Positions 1 to 9,048 of a DNA stretch of 64,000 bases are shown here, in pieces. The notes beneath the pieces are model-generated. The model was given only the letters and a program-made list of their open reading frames with translations. It had not been told where the DNA came from and ran no database searches. Source of the DNA: Pseudomonas khorasanensis. GTDB taxonomy: Bacteria; Pseudomonadota; Gammaproteobacteria; Pseudomonadales; Pseudomonadaceae. Position 1 is the first letter of the stretch, and each line of letters starts with the position of its first letter. The position numbers and the translations under genes are program-made. Where the stretch lies: the NCBI RefSeq assembly GCF_014268505.2, contig NZ_JABWQP020000001.1, positions 1,296,021-1,360,020 of the forward strand, read 5' to 3'.

Positions 1-771
1 GAAGTTCTCGATGGCCATGGTATCGAGCACCTGACCGCCGAAACGCTCAGCCGCGACGCCGGTGCGGATGCCTTTGCGTGCGGCATAAATGGCCGCCGAA
101 GCGCCGGCCGGGCCACCGCCAACCACCAGCACGTCAAAGGCTTCTTTGGCGCTGATCTTCTCGGCTTGACGCTCAATGGCGCCGGTGTCGAGCTTGGCGA
201 GGATTTCTTCCAGGCCCATGCGGCCCTGGCCGAAGTTTTCGCCGTTCAGGTAGAGGCTCGGTACAGCCATGATCTTGCGATCGTTGACTTCGTCCTGAAA
301 CAGCGCGCCGTCGATGGCGACGTGGCGGATGTTCGGGTTGAGCACGGCCATCAAGTTCAGCGCCTGGACGACGTCCGGGCAGTTCTGGCAAGACAGCGAG
401 AAGTAGGTTTCGAAGTTGAACTCGCCTTTGAGCGAGCGGATTTGTTCGATGACTTCAGCACTGGCTTTCGATGGGTGACCGCCGACTTGCAGCAAGGCCA
501 GTACCAGCGAGGTGAACTCGTGGCCCATCGGGATACCGGCGAAACGCAGACTGATGTCAGCGCCCGGGCGGTTGATCGAGAACGATGGCTTGCGTGCATC
601 GTCACCGCTGTCGATCAAAGTAATTTGGCTCGAAAGACTGGCAACGTCTTTCAGCAGTTCCAGCATCTCACGGGATTTCGCACCGTCGTCGAGGGATGCA
701 ACGATCTCGATCGGTTGGGTGACCCGTTCCAGGTACGATTTCAACTGGGCTTTAAGATTGGCGTCCAACAT
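1..771 (-). CDS. ahpF: Alkyl hydroperoxide reductase subunit F (N-terminal part, cut by window edge)
   Basis: Flavoprotein disulfide reductase that passes electrons from NADH to AhpC for peroxide reduction in the cytoplasm. The visible 257 codons start at an ATG at 769-771. They cover the N-terminal thioredoxin-like domains, with the redox pair CQNC near residues 129-132, followed by the start of the FAD domain with the dinucleotide motif [12 protein letters not shown]. The frame is open to base 1, so about half of the usual ~520 residues lie outside the window. It follows ahpC on the same strand, the usual ahpC-ahpF order, but a strong hairpin separates the two genes. AhpF probably receives read-through transcription or has its own promoter. 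Identity is clear from motifs and context. Confidence 0.96.
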   Translation of the reverse strand, partial: MLDANLKAQLKSYLERVTQPIEIVASLDDGAKSREMLELLKDVASLSSQITLIDSGDDARKPSFSINRPGADISLRFAGIPMGHEFTSLVLALLQVGGHPSKASAEVIEQIRSLKGEFNFETYFSLSCQNCPDVVQALNLMAVLNPNIRHVAIDGALFQDEVNDRKIMAVPSLYLNGENFGQGRMGLEEILAKLDTGAIERQAEKISAKEAFDVLVVGGGPAGASAAIYAARKGIRTGVAAERFGGQVLDTMAIENF

Positions 772-797
772 ACGGGCGATTTCCTATATTTGAGGCG

Positions 798-836
798 AAA
801 AAAAGCCCGAGCGAATCTCGCCCGGGCATTTTTATT
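798..836 (-). terminator. Intrinsic terminator after ahpC
   Basis: A 9-bp GC-rich stem (805-813 with 819-827, one mismatch) with a 5-nt loop is followed on the minus strand by seven T residues. It lies between the ahpC stop and the ahpF start, so it should attenuate ahpF relative to ahpC. Confidence 0.8.
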
Positions 837-895
837 GGGCGGTGCAGCTAACTTATGAAGGTGCGGCGTGCCGCCCCGTGTTGCCTGTCACAGAC

Positions 896-1459
896 TTAGA
901 TCTTGCCGACCAGGTCCAGGGACGGAGCCAGAGTGGCCTCGCCTTCTTTCCACTTGGCTGGGCAAACTTCGCCTGGGTGAGCAGCGACGTACTGAGCAGC
1001 CTTGATCTTGCGCAGCAGCTCGGAAGCGTCACGGCCAACGCCGCCATCGTTCAGTTCAACGATTTTGATCTGGCCTTCAGGGTTGATCACGAAAGTGCCA
1101 CGATCCGCCAGACCAACTTCTTCAATCAGCACGTCAAAGTTGCGGGAGATGACGTGGGTCGGGTCGCCGATCATGGTGTACTGGATTTTGCCGATGGCTG
1201 GCGAAGTGTTGTGCCAGGCTGCGTGGGCAAAGTGGGTGTCGGTCGAAACGCTGTAGATCTCTACGCCCAGCTTCTGGAAAGCGTCGTAGTTGTCAGCGAG
1301 GTCTTCCAGCTCGGTTGGGCAAACGAAGGTGAAGTCGGCTGGGTAGAAGAATACGACCGACCACTTGCCCTTCAGGTCAGCGTCCGATACTTCAACGAAA
1401 TTGCCGTTTTTGAAAGCGGTAGCATTGAACGGTTTTACTTGGCTGTTGATGATAGGCAT
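896..1459 (-). CDS. ahpC: Alkyl hydroperoxide reductase subunit C (typical 2-Cys peroxiredoxin)
   Basis: Peroxiredoxin that reduces hydrogen peroxide, organic hydroperoxides and peroxynitrite, and is recycled by AhpF. The 187-residue length is standard. The peroxidatic cysteine is Cys47 in DFTFVCPTE and the resolving cysteine is Cys166 in EVCPAKW. The C-terminal helix typical of sensitive 2-Cys enzymes is present. It is transcribed ahead of ahpF. A palindrome about 100 bases upstream of its start (1561-1583) is a candidate site for a LysR-family regulator such as OxyR, the known regulator of this gene in Pseudomonas. Confidence 0.98.
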   Translation of the reverse strand: MPIINSQVKPFNATAFKNGNFVEVSDADLKGKWSVVFFYPADFTFVCPTELEDLADNYDAFQKLGVEIYSVSTDTHFAHAAWHNTSPAIGKIQYTMIGDPTHVISRNFDVLIEEVGLADRGTFVINPEGQIKIVELNDGGVGRDASELLRKIKAAQYVAAHPGEVCPAKWKEGEATLAPSLDLVGKI

Positions 1460-1560
1460 TGATGACTCTCCGTCAGGGGTTGTGAATTCGATGGGTGAAT
1501 CCTACCCATTCACAGGACGGAAGGCTCATTGGCAAACCTGATGCTGCTGATTTGTTTTCG

Positions 1561-1583
1561 CTATTAGCCGCTTGTATTAATAG
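1561..1583. promoter_or_regulatory. Palindrome upstream of ahpC (candidate LysR/OxyR-type site)
   Basis: CTATTA and TAATAG form a perfect inverted repeat separated by 11 bases, about 100 bases upstream of the ahpC start. The T-N11-A layout is the general LysR-family binding pattern. It does not match the full four-part OxyR consensus by eye, so the assignment is tentative. Confidence 0.35.
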
Positions 1584-1596
1584 AAGAAAACGATCT

Positions 1597-2634
1597 CTAG
1601 GTTTGATCCGGTTTATCCATGATCCGAGCCATCCCCTGGAACGGGTTGACCTCAACATAGCGCATTGCCGATTTCATGTCTTTCCATCCGACGTATGTCA
1701 TCAGCGACTTGAGATCCCAGCCGCTTTGATGCGCCCAGGTTGCAAAACCGCGACGCAACGAATGACTTGTGTAGCCAGCGGCGGCAATTCCGGCGCGCTG
1801 TAAGGCCTGGCGCAGCAAGGGAATAATACTGTTGGCGTGCAAGCCCTCCTCGCTCAGATTGCCCCACCGGTCGATGCTGCGGAAAACCGCGCCGCGCACC
1901 AATGCCGCTTCAGTGATCCAGTCGACGTAGCCTTGCACCGGGCACAACTTCAACAGCGCCGGCGCCTGGTAGGTCTGGCCAAGGTTTTCCCGGTCGCTTT
2001 TGCTGCGCGGCAAATACAGCGTGATTCCCTTGCCGGCATGGGCCTGCACATGCTCGATCTGCAAGCGACACAACTCATCGCTGCGAAAGCCTCGCCAGAA
2101 CCCCAGCAAAATCAGCGCACGATCCCGATAGGCCTTCAAGGTCGGGCGGTCCTGCTCTTGACGAGCGGTCTGCGCCTCCTGCTCGAGCCAATCGACCACG
2201 CGCTGCAGATCCTGCAGTTGCAATGGCTCGGCCTGTTTTTCCTGCGCCGGATGCAACGCGCGGATCCCTTTGAACACCTTGCGCACCACCGGCGCCTTGG
2301 TCGGATCGGCAAAGCCCTGACTGTTGTGCCACTGCGCCAGTGCCGAAAGGCGCAACTTCAACGTGTTGATCGACAACACCCCAGCGTGCTCGACCAGATA
2401 ACGCGCAACGCTATCGGCCGTCGCCGGCAGAAAACCGCCCCATGTCACCTCGAAATGCTCAATGGCTGCGCGATAGCTGCGGCGGGTGTTGTCACGGGTG
2501 GCGGCTTGCAGATAGCGATCGATATCGCTCATGGGCAGTTTCTCGCTTGCGTACTGATTCAGACAGGCAGAGGCGCATTTTGCCGCCTGACACTGGGTAA
2601 TACCAGTATATCCCGCCTCTTGAATGGCCATCAT
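1597..2634 (-). CDS. Tyrosine-family site-specific recombinase
   Basis: Tyrosine recombinase/integrase of 345 residues; if translation begins at the internal Met35 (base 2532) it has 311. The N-terminal SAM-like core-binding domain covers roughly residues 36-125. The catalytic domain carries Arg184 in GFRSDEL, His291 and Arg294 in HSLRRGFAT, Trp317 in VGWKD and the nucleophile Tyr326 in AMRYVE. All expected active-site positions are present, so it should be active. There are no phage or transposon genes around it and no obvious att repeats. It is divergent from the kfrA-like gene, with only 74 bases between them. This looks like a resident chromosomal recombinase rather than the remnant of a recent insertion. 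The substrate is unknown. Confidence 0.88.
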   Translation of the reverse strand: MMAIQEAGYTGITQCQAAKCASACLNQYASEKLPMSDIDRYLQAATRDNTRRSYRAAIEHFEVTWGGFLPATADSVARYLVEHAGVLSINTLKLRLSALAQWHNSQGFADPTKAPVVRKVFKGIRALHPAQEKQAEPLQLQDLQRVVDWLEQEAQTARQEQDRPTLKAYRDRALILLGFWRGFRSDELCRLQIEHVQAHAGKGITLYLPRSKSDRENLGQTYQAPALLKLCPVQGYVDWITEAALVRGAVFRSIDRWGNLSEEGLHANSIIPLLRQALQRAGIAAAGYTSHSLRRGFATWAHQSGWDLKSLMTYVGWKDMKSAMRYVEVNPFQGMARIMDKPDQT

Positions 2635-2652
2635 TTCACTTTATTTCTGAAA

Positions 2653-2690
2653 TGGTACACTGCGTACTTTAGTGGCATGTACCACAGTAC
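2653..2690. promoter_or_regulatory. GTAC-rich palindromic operator candidate between recombinase and kfrA-like gene
   Basis: The 74-base divergent intergenic region contains the inverted repeat TGGTACA (2653-2659) and TGTACCA (2678-2684), and four GTAC cores in under 40 bases. KfrA proteins of IncP plasmids bind palindromic DNA at their own promoter, so autoregulation here, with co-control of the recombinase, is a reasonable inference. Confidence 0.45.
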
Positions 2691-2708
2691 GTAAACGTAG
2701 GAGTTCAC

Positions 2709-3725
2709 ATGGCCCGTGGCGGCATTACCAAAGCACTGGTGCAAATCGCGCGCACCGCGATTCTGGCCCGAGGCGAACACCCGAGCATCGATGCAGTACG
2801 CATCGAGATGGGCAACACCGGCTCGAAAACCACGATCCATCGGTACTTGAAAGAACTGGACGACGGTACCCAACCCATTGAGGCCTCGTCTGAACCGATC
2901 GATGATGAACTGAGCGCCCTCGTCTCTCGTCTCGCCCAGCGACTGAAAGAACAGGCGCAGGAGCTTATCGAGCAAGCCCGCGAGCAATTCGAAGAACAAC
3001 GCGAAGCGCTGGAAGCAGAGCTGAAGCAGACGCGTCAGGCCCTCGAAAAACTCGAACACGAGCACGACATCCGAGGCGCAGCGCTGGAACGCGAAGCCGA
3101 AACGCTGAGCAACACCCGCTCGATGCTGCAGACCGAACAAACCCGCAATGCCGGGCTGAATCAGGCATTGGCCGATTTTGAATTGCGCCTGCAGGACAAG
3201 GACGAGCAGATCCGTTCCCTGGAAGAAAAACACCTGCACGCCCGCGATGCACTCGAGCATTACCGCAACGCCACCCGGGAGCAGCGCGAGCAGGAGCAGA
3301 GCCGCTACGAGGGGCAAATCCAGCAGATTCAGGCGGAGCTGCGTCAGGCACAGCAAAGCGCACTGGTCCGGCAGGATGAGATCACTCAGCTGCACCGCGA
3401 CAATGAACGCCTGCTCACTGAAAACCGTGGCACCCAGCGCGAGCTGAACCTGCTGCAGGATCAGCTCAAGCAGAGCAATCAGCGTCAGGATCAGTTACTT
3501 GAACAGACGACGCGCATGGACAGCGAGCGCACCCTCCTCCAGGAACGTTTGCGAGTGTCGACACTGGAAAGTCAGGCGCTCAAGCAAAGCGTCGAGGAGC
3601 AGACACTGCTTAATCAGTCGCTGGAAAAGGAATTGATCAAGGCTCAAGCGAATCTGGAAGAAAGCCAGCGTCTGGCGGCTGCCGTTGCGGCAGCGCCAGA
3701 TTCGGCCACACCGAAGAAGGCTTAA
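2709..3725 (+). CDS. KfrA-type DNA-binding coiled-coil protein
   Basis: The 338-residue protein has a small N-terminal DNA-binding domain of the KfrA_N type (about residues 1-60, including [11 protein letters not shown] and [13 protein letters not shown]). A continuous alpha-helical coiled coil rich in Glu, Gln, Arg and Leu runs to about residue 320. The plasmid homologue KfrA binds DNA through the N-terminus and multimerises through the coil, acting as a transcriptional repressor and in plasmid stability. On this chromosome its role is unknown. It is divergent from the recombinase, and its stop overlaps the stop of gorA by four bases. The start follows the AGGAG ribosome-binding site at 2699-2703. 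Confidence 0.85.
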   Translation: MARGGITKALVQIARTAILARGEHPSIDAVRIEMGNTGSKTTIHRYLKELDDGTQPIEASSEPIDDELSALVSRLAQRLKEQAQELIEQAREQFEEQREALEAELKQTRQALEKLEHEHDIRGAALEREAETLSNTRSMLQTEQTRNAGLNQALADFELRLQDKDEQIRSLEEKHLHARDALEHYRNATREQREQEQSRYEGQIQQIQAELRQAQQSALVRQDEITQLHRDNERLLTENRGTQRELNLLQDQLKQSNQRQDQLLEQTTRMDSERTLLQERLRVSTLESQALKQSVEEQTLLNQSLEKELIKAQANLEESQRLAAAVAAAPDSATPKKA

Positions 3726-5080
3726 GCGCTGACCGGCGTGCGCATGGTGACGAACTCTTCGGCGGCCGTCGGGTGCACCCCGATCGTGTCGTCGAAGTCG
3801 CGCTTGGTCGCGCCAGCCTTCAAGGCAATCGCCAGGCCCTGCACGATTTCGCCGGCGTCCGGGCCGACCATGTGGCAGCCAAGGACTTTGTCGGTCCTCG
3901 CATCGACCACCAGTTTCATCAAGGTTTTTTCCGGACAGTCAGTCAGGGTCAATTTCATGGGCCGGAAGCGGCTCTCGAAAATCACCACTTCGTGACCACA
4001 TTCGCGCGCTTCTTCTTCGCTCAAACCGACCGTGCCGATGTTCGGCAGGCTGAACACGGCGGTCGGGATCATCTTGTAATCCACCGGACGGTATTGCTCC
4101 GGTTTGAACAAGCGCCGCGCCACGGCCATACCTTCAGCCAGAGCAACGGGCGTCAACTGCACGCGACCGATGACGTCGCCCAGCGCCAGAATTGACGGCT
4201 CGGTGGTTTGGTACTCGTCGTCGACCTTGATGAAGCCCTTATCGTCGAGCTGCACATCTGTGTTTTCCAGCCCAAGATTGTCCAGCATCGGACGTCGCCC
4301 CGTGGCATAGAATACGCAATCGGCTTCAAGCACGCGCCCATCTTTGAGGGTTGCTTTCAAACTGCCGTCTGGCTGCTTGTCGATACGCTCGATATCCGCA
4401 TTGAACTGCAGATCCAGGCCGCGCTTGGTCAGCTCTTCCTGCAAATGCCTGCGCACCGAACCATCGAAGCCACGCAGGAACAGGTCGCCGCGATACAGCA
4501 ACGTGGTGCTCGCACCGAGGCCGTGGAAAATCCCGGCGAATTCGACGGCGATGTAACCGCCGCCAACGACCAGAACACGCTTTGGCAACTCTTTGAGGAA
4601 GAACGCTTCGTTCGAGCCGATCGCGTGCTCGTGCCCCGGGATCTCGGGGATTTGCGGCCAACCGCCGGTCGCGATCAAAATGTTTTTCGCGGTGAAGCGT
4701 TCGCCATTGACCTCAACTTCGTGCGGCCCGACGATTTTGGCGTGCGCCTCGTGCAACGTCACGCCACTGCTGACCAGCAGATTGCGATAAATGCCATTGA
4801 GGCGATTGATCTCGCGATCCTTGTTGGCAATCAACGTGGCCCAATCGAAATTCGCCTCGCCCAGGCTCCAGCCAAAACCGGATGCCTGCTCGAAATCTTC
4901 GGCAAAGTGCGCACCGTAAACCAACAGTTTTTTCGGCACGCAGCCGACGTTGACACAGGTTCCGCCCAGGTAACGGCTCTCGGCCACCGCCACTTTCGCC
5001 CCGAAACCAGCCGCAAAACGTGCAGCTCGCACACCCCCGGAACCGGCGCCAATCACATAAAGGTCAAAATCGTAGGCCAT
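3722..5080 (-). CDS. gorA: Glutathione-disulfide reductase
   Basis: NADPH-dependent flavoenzyme that reduces GSSG to GSH in the cytoplasm. At 452 residues it is full length. The FAD-binding motif [10 protein letters not shown] is at residues 11-20, and the redox-active pair is Cys42/Cys47 in [12 protein letters not shown]. The NADPH-binding motif [13 protein letters not shown] follows in the middle, and the catalytic His is in HPTAAEEF near the C-terminus. It lies downstream of galU on the same strand, but a terminator-like hairpin at 5162-5187 separates them, so it probably has its own promoter in 5081-5160. Confidence 0.97.
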   Translation of the reverse strand: MAYDFDLYVIGAGSGGVRAARFAAGFGAKVAVAESRYLGGTCVNVGCVPKKLLVYGAHFAEDFEQASGFGWSLGEANFDWATLIANKDREINRLNGIYRNLLVSSGVTLHEAHAKIVGPHEVEVNGERFTAKNILIATGGWPQIPEIPGHEHAIGSNEAFFLKELPKRVLVVGGGYIAVEFAGIFHGLGASTTLLYRGDLFLRGFDGSVRRHLQEELTKRGLDLQFNADIERIDKQPDGSLKATLKDGRVLEADCVFYATGRRPMLDNLGLENTDVQLDDKGFIKVDDEYQTTEPSILALGDVIGRVQLTPVALAEGMAVARRLFKPEQYRPVDYKMIPTAVFSLPNIGTVGLSEEEARECGHEVVIFESRFRPMKLTLTDCPEKTLMKLVVDARTDKVLGCHMVGPDAGEIVQGLAIALKAGATKRDFDDTIGVHPTAAEEFVTMRTPVSA

Positions 5081-5161
5081 TTCTATCTCCTCGGCAGGCC
5101 ATCAGCATACCCGCAGTCTCTCGCTCGACAAGCATAGCCATGCATATAAGGGCGGAAAATG

Positions 5162-5187
5162 AAAAAGCCACCCGAAGGTGGCTTTTT
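5162..5187 (-). terminator. Intrinsic terminator after galU
   Basis: AAAAAGCCACC, a CGAA loop and GGTGGCTTTTT form an 11-bp hairpin whose A and T tracts make it able to act in either direction. It sits just beyond the galU stop. Confidence 0.88.
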
Positions 5188-5208
5188 ATTGCAGACGGAA
5201 CAGGGCTT

Positions 5209-6048
5209 TTAGTAAGCCTTGCCAGTCTTGTAGAAGTTTTCGAAGCAGAAGTTGGTCGCGTCGATGTAGCCTTCAGCGCCACCGCAGTCGAAACGCTTGC
5301 CCTTGAACTTGTACGCCATGACGCAGCCATTCTGGGCCTGCTTCATCAGGGCGTCGGTGATCTGGATTTCGCCGCCCTTGCCTGGCTCGGTCTGTTCGAT
5401 CAGATCGAAGATATCCGGCGTCAGGATGTAGCGGCCGATGATTGCCAGATTCGATGGCGCGTCTTCCGGTTTTGGCTTCTCGACCATGCTGTGTACACGG
5501 TAGATGTCGTCGCGGATCATTTCGCCAGCGATCACGCCGTATTTGTTGGTTTCCTGCGGATCGACTTCCTGGATGGCGACGATCGAGCAACGGAACTGCT
5601 TGTACAGCTTGACCATTTGGGTCAGCACGCCGTCGCCGTCGATGTTGACGCACAGGTCGTCCGCCAGCACCACGGCGAACGGTTCGTCACCGATCAGCGG
5701 GCGGCCGGTCAGGATCGCGTGGCCCAGGCCTTTCATTTCGGTCTGACGGGTATAGGAGAACGAGCACTCGTCCAGCAGCTTGCGGATGCCGACCAGGTAT
5801 TTTTCCTTGTCGGTGCCCTTGATCTGGTTTTCCAGCTCGTAGCTGATGTCGAAGTGGTCTTCCAGAGCACGCTTGCCACGACCGGTCACGATCGAAATTT
5901 CAGTCAGGCCCGCGTCCAATGCTTCTTCAACGCCGTACTGGATCAGTGGCTTGTTTACCACCGGCAGCATTTCTTTAGGCATGGCTTTAGTCGCTGGCAG
6001 GAAGCGAGTGCCGTAACCGGCTGCTGGGAACAAGCATTTCTTGATCAT
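5209..6048 (-). CDS. galU: UTP--glucose-1-phosphate uridylyltransferase
   Basis: Makes UDP-glucose from UTP and glucose-1-phosphate for LPS, exopolysaccharide and related glycan synthesis. The 279-residue length is typical of Pseudomonas GalU. The N-terminus has the nucleotide-binding signature FPAAGYGTRFLPATKAMPKE. Downstream motifs include GRGKRALEDHFD and the substrate-binding FAVVLADDL and EKPKPED. The gene appears monocistronic, with its own terminator downstream. About 258 bases separate it from the next gene upstream and leave room for its promoter. Confidence 0.97.
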   Translation of the reverse strand: MIKKCLFPAAGYGTRFLPATKAMPKEMLPVVNKPLIQYGVEEALDAGLTEISIVTGRGKRALEDHFDISYELENQIKGTDKEKYLVGIRKLLDECSFSYTRQTEMKGLGHAILTGRPLIGDEPFAVVLADDLCVNIDGDGVLTQMVKLYKQFRCSIVAIQEVDPQETNKYGVIAGEMIRDDIYRVHSMVEKPKPEDAPSNLAIIGRYILTPDIFDLIEQTEPGKGGEIQITDALMKQAQNGCVMAYKFKGKRFDCGGAEGYIDATNFCFENFYKTGKAY

Positions 6049-6306
6049 ATAAGTCCTTGAAAAGGCTGTGTGTACGAGTTTCGAGGCAGTCTAATCAGGC
6101 GGCGTGCGCCTTACAATGCCCCGCGCTGGCTAACCGATGCCAAGATAGAGAAATATTCGCGCCGATAGTTCCATCCGGGTGTTTCAGCGGCGAGTTCAGC
6201 GTAGCTCAAGATCCGGGGAAACTGGATCACCATACGCCAAACCGCCCCCAATGCGAGCGTTTGCCGGTATCATGGCGCCTTTGAACCAGCGAACGAGACA
6301 GACTAG

Positions 6307-6492
6307 ATGGCCGCGGTAAAAATCATCAACGGGTATGTGATCGACAAGAAGGACGGCAAGTGGACGCTGACCACGACCAATGGCGAGCACGTCGCCGGGC
6401 CTTTCGACAGTGAGCAGATGGCGACGGATGTGGCCTCGGTGTTCACCGACACGCCCGCATCGTCCAAGCGTCGCGGCAAAGATCAGGACTGA
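6307..6492 (+). CDS. Conserved small protein, unknown function
   Basis: A 61-residue basic protein beginning MAAVKIINGYVIDKKDGKW and ending in a lysine/arginine-rich tail (SSKRRGKDQD). No motif assigns a function. It is judged real because of its codon use and a well-formed intrinsic terminator 20 bases after its stop. It has no obvious partner: galU is divergent upstream and a lipoprotein gene follows after the terminator. Confidence 0.7.
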   Translation: MAAVKIINGYVIDKKDGKWTLTTTNGEHVAGPFDSEQMATDVASVFTDTPASSKRRGKDQD

Positions 6493-6512
6493 ACCTGTCG
6501 CCACACGCCCAG

Positions 6513-6538
6513 GCCCTGCCAATGCGCAGGGCTTTTTT
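6513..6538 (+). terminator. Intrinsic terminator
   Basis: GCCCTGC and GCAGGGC pair over a 6-nt loop and are followed by six T residues, directly after the 61-residue gene. Confidence 0.88.
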
Positions 6539-6631
6539 GTGCCTGGTTCACAAACAAGTGGCCATTCGCTATAACCTTTTCATCGCGCCGCTGTCAGAGC
6601 GTTCAGACCCCCACTTGAAGACCACACAAAC

Positions 6632-6919
6632 ATGAACCTGAATAAACTGCAGCCGCTCATTGCGGTATTGGTACTGAGCGGCTGTGCCACTTCGCAACCC
6701 ACCTATCTGAACAACGGCGAACAAGGCTTGAGCATCGATTGCTCCGGGGAAGCCAACTCCTGGGCGATGTGCTACGAAAAAGCCGACGCCTCTTGCGCGG
6801 GCACCGGTTACCGCATTGTCGGCACCGACGGCACACCGGCGCCTGAAGAAAGCGACAAAACCCTGGGCGTCGATGTTGGCAACTACAAGACCCGCAGCGT
6901 TGTGGTGGTCTGCAAATAG
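6632..6919 (+). CDS. Small predicted lipoprotein
   Basis: 95 residues. It has an N-terminal lipoprotein signal with lipobox LSGC, and Cys18 would be the acylated residue. The mature part has three further cysteines before the C-terminus (in IDCSGE, AMCYEK and ASCAGTG) and ends VVVVCK. This cysteine pattern would suit disulfide bonding in the periplasm. It resembles small Pseudomonas lipoproteins of unknown function. The next gene is convergent and begins four bases after the stop. Confidence 0.75.
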   Translation: MNLNKLQPLIAVLVLSGCATSQPTYLNNGEQGLSIDCSGEANSWAMCYEKADASCAGTGYRIVGTDGTPAPEESDKTLGVDVGNYKTRSVVVVCK

Positions 6920-6922
6920 GCC

Positions 6923-7153
6923 TTACATGTGTATTTCAGCGAACTTGATGCCTAATCCCCGGACGACTTCAATCAGATCGTCGAGCCGATTGAAGGACTC
7001 GACTTCGTCGTTGTCGTCCACCAGAAAGTAACTGCGACCTGCACTCTTCTTGAAAAACACGATCCACTCACCGGGATTCGCAGGGTTCTGGATGACATGG
7101 GTGGCAGAGATGAGGCCCTCTGCGTGGCACTCGCGTACGTGCTCTCGCTTCAT
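6923..7153 (-). CDS. Conserved small protein, unknown function
   Basis: 76 residues from the chosen ATG at 7153, which has a GGAG ribosome-binding site five bases upstream (TGGAGTCGCG). An upstream in-frame ATG at 7201 lacks such a site. The protein begins MKREHVREC and contains an aromatic, Asp-rich core (RSYFLVDDNDEVESF). No catalytic motif is recognised. It is cytoplasmic by composition. The neighbours, two lipoproteins, give no functional hint. Confidence 0.7.
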   Translation of the reverse strand: MKREHVRECHAEGLISATHVIQNPANPGEWIVFFKKSAGRSYFLVDDNDEVESFNRLDDLIEVVRGLGIKFAEIHM

Positions 7154-7225
7154 CGCGACTCCAGGGACGAAAAAGCCGTCACAGCATGACTGTGGCGGCA
7201 TCGGGTGATGATGTTCGGCAGTTTA

Positions 7226-7582
7226 TCAGCCGGAAATACAGGCGTTCGCGGCTTTCTGCACATCGTGAGGACGAATCGGCACGTTGGACATCCGTTCATG
7301 CAACTTGATGCTGCTGCCGCCGGCGCGGTCTTCGATATCGAACACTGCCGCCGGGCCTGATGAGAGTTTGCCCGGAACGATCACTCGCACGCCCTCCTTG
7401 TGCGGCTGCACCTGCAACGCACCGCGGCTGTCGGCGAGTTTGTCGGTCAGGCACTCGGCGTACTCCTGAGGCTTTTTGCCGGAGATCACGCTCATGGTTG
7501 GCAACGTTTCATTGATCTCGGAAACATTTGCGCAACCGGCCATCGCCAGAACCAACGGCACACACACCACACCCCACTTCAT
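7226..7582 (-). CDS. Predicted lipoprotein
   Basis: 118 residues with a clear lipoprotein signal peptide (lipobox AMAGC, acylated Cys17). The mature protein is hydrophilic, with a short beta-rich stretch (GVRVIVPGKL) and one possible disulfide between the Cys in YAECLTD and the one in NACISG. No family was recognised. It is transcribed in the same direction as the preceding small gene on the minus strand, with 72 bases between them, and is divergent from the DUF1883 gene. Confidence 0.7.
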   Translation of the reverse strand: MKWGVVCVPLVLAMAGCANVSEINETLPTMSVISGKKPQEYAECLTDKLADSRGALQVQPHKEGVRVIVPGKLSSGPAAVFDIEDRAGGSSIKLHERMSNVPIRPHDVQKAANACISG

Positions 7583-7793
7583 ACATATCCTCCGTTAAAG
7601 ACCGTCCGACAGCACAAATGCCGCTTTTTCTCCGGGGTCTTTTGCATTTAACCCGCATACCGCCGCGAATATCTGTTCAAAATTTGTCAATGCAACGCCC
7701 GACGGCCAGATAATAACCCGTGCGGGCTGATAAACTGCGTCCATCAACAAGCTATCGTTTTGATTTTGTAGAAAAAGCCCTTCTGGAGGCGCC

Positions 7794-8096
7794 ATGAAAT
7801 TCATTCACCAGCGCGAGCACCTCAACGAAGACGACATCGTCGTCATTCAATGCTCGCAGATGTGCAACATCCGTTTGATGAACGACGCCAACTTCCGCAG
7901 CTTCAAAAATGGCGGTCGTCACACTTATCACGGCGGCGCGTTCGACACGTTCCCGGCCCGCATCACTGCGCCGAGCACCGGCTTCTGGAACATCACCATC
8001 GACACTGTCAACCGCAAGGCCATCAGCGTGACACGCAAACCGACGCTGACGCATTCGATCAAGATCATCCGACGCTCCAGCACCAAATTGAGCTGA
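7794..8096 (+). CDS. DUF1883 family protein
   Basis: 100 residues. The start MKFIHQREHLNEDDIVVIQCS and the following pattern with NIRLMND, FRSF and GGAFDTFPARI match the DUF1883 family of small beta-rich proteins, whose function is unknown. A GGAGGC ribosome-binding site precedes the ATG. A second small gene follows closely and could be co-transcribed. Confidence 0.8.
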   Translation: MKFIHQREHLNEDDIVVIQCSQMCNIRLMNDANFRSFKNGGRHTYHGGAFDTFPARITAPSTGFWNITIDTVNRKAISVTRKPTLTHSIKIIRRSSTKLS

Positions 8097-8125
8097 GGCG
8101 CACAGCCTATTTCTGAAAGGAGACC

Positions 8126-8296
8126 ATGACCGTGGCGCAAAACACCAAATACGTGATCAAGTACAAACTGGACGGTGAACAGCGTTTCGAGTTCGCCGAA
8201 CTGGAAACCGGCAGCGCCGAGGAAGCGAAAGCGGCCCTGGAAAAGCTGCACGGCAGCGAAGAGCTCAGCGACATCAAGGTCAGCAAAGCGCTGTAA
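8126..8296 (+). CDS. Small conserved protein, unknown function
   Basis: A 56-residue gene with a strong AAGGAGACC ribosome-binding site ahead of its ATG. It encodes an acidic alpha/beta protein starting MTVAQNTKYVIKYKLDGEQ and ending SDIKVSKAL. It lies 29 bases after the DUF1883 gene and 9 bases before alkB, so the three genes are probably one transcript. No motif assigns a function. Confidence 0.7.
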   Translation: MTVAQNTKYVIKYKLDGEQRFEFAELETGSAEEAKAALEKLHGSEELSDIKVSKAL

Positions 8297-8305
8297 CCCA
8301 AAACC

Positions 8306-8986
8306 ATGCAACCGACCACGTTTGACCTGTTCGCCGACAACGAACCCCTACAGCAGGCCCGGACCGAACAGATCGGTGAGCAGTCGTGGGTGCTGCGCGG
8401 GTTCGCGCTGCCTCGCGTCGATCAGTTGCTGACGGCGCTCGAGCCGCTGCTTGATGCCGCCCCGCTTCGCCACATGGTGACGCCTGGCGGTTTCAGCATG
8501 TCGGTCGGGACCAGCAGCTGCGGAACGCTGGGCTGGATCACCGATCGCAGCGGCTATCGTTATTCCAGCGTCGATCCGCTCAGCGGCTTGCCGTGGCCTG
8601 GCATGCCGACTGTGTTTGCCGACCTCGCCCATGAGGCGGCAGAGCACGCCGGGTTCGCTGGTTTTCAGGCTGATTCCTGCCTGATCAACCAATATGTACC
8701 CGGTGCCAAGATGTCATTGCATCAGGATAAAGACGAAAAGGCCTATGCCGCGCCCATCGTTTCGTTGTCGCTCGGTTTACCGGCAATGTTTCTGTTCGGC
8801 GGCTTCGAACGCAGCGATAAAAGCCGGCGCACTCCGCTGCTGCATGGCGACATGGTGGTCTGGGGTGGCGTTGATCGCCTGCGCTTTCACGGCGTGCTGC
8901 CGATCAAACCCGGTCATCACGCGCGCCTGGGCGAGCGGCGCATCAACCTGACGTTTCGCGTTGCCGGGGATCCGGCAAAAGTTTGA
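8306..8986 (+). CDS. alkB: DNA oxidative demethylase AlkB
   Basis: Fe(II)/2-oxoglutarate dioxygenase that reverses 1-methyladenine and 3-methylcytosine damage. At 226 residues it has the usual length. The iron ligands are His139 and Asp141 in LHQDKDE and His195 in RFHGV. The 2-oxoglutarate-binding residues are in ERRINLTFR near 210-218. The substrate-side motif LINQYVPGAKMSLH is also intact. The next gene is ada, so the two alkylation-repair genes are adjacent; in E. coli, ada and alkB form one operon in the order ada-alkB. Here the order is reversed and 62 bases separate them. Confidence 0.96.
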   Translation: MQPTTFDLFADNEPLQQARTEQIGEQSWVLRGFALPRVDQLLTALEPLLDAAPLRHMVTPGGFSMSVGTSSCGTLGWITDRSGYRYSSVDPLSGLPWPGMPTVFADLAHEAAEHAGFAGFQADSCLINQYVPGAKMSLHQDKDEKAYAAPIVSLSLGLPAMFLFGGFERSDKSRRTPLLHGDMVVWGGVDRLRFHGVLPIKPGHHARLGERRINLTFRVAGDPAKV

Positions 8987-9048
8987 CCGCAAGGCCCGGA
9001 GTGTCGAGACCTGCGATGCCGGTTAACCTGAATCAAACAGGTCAACGG

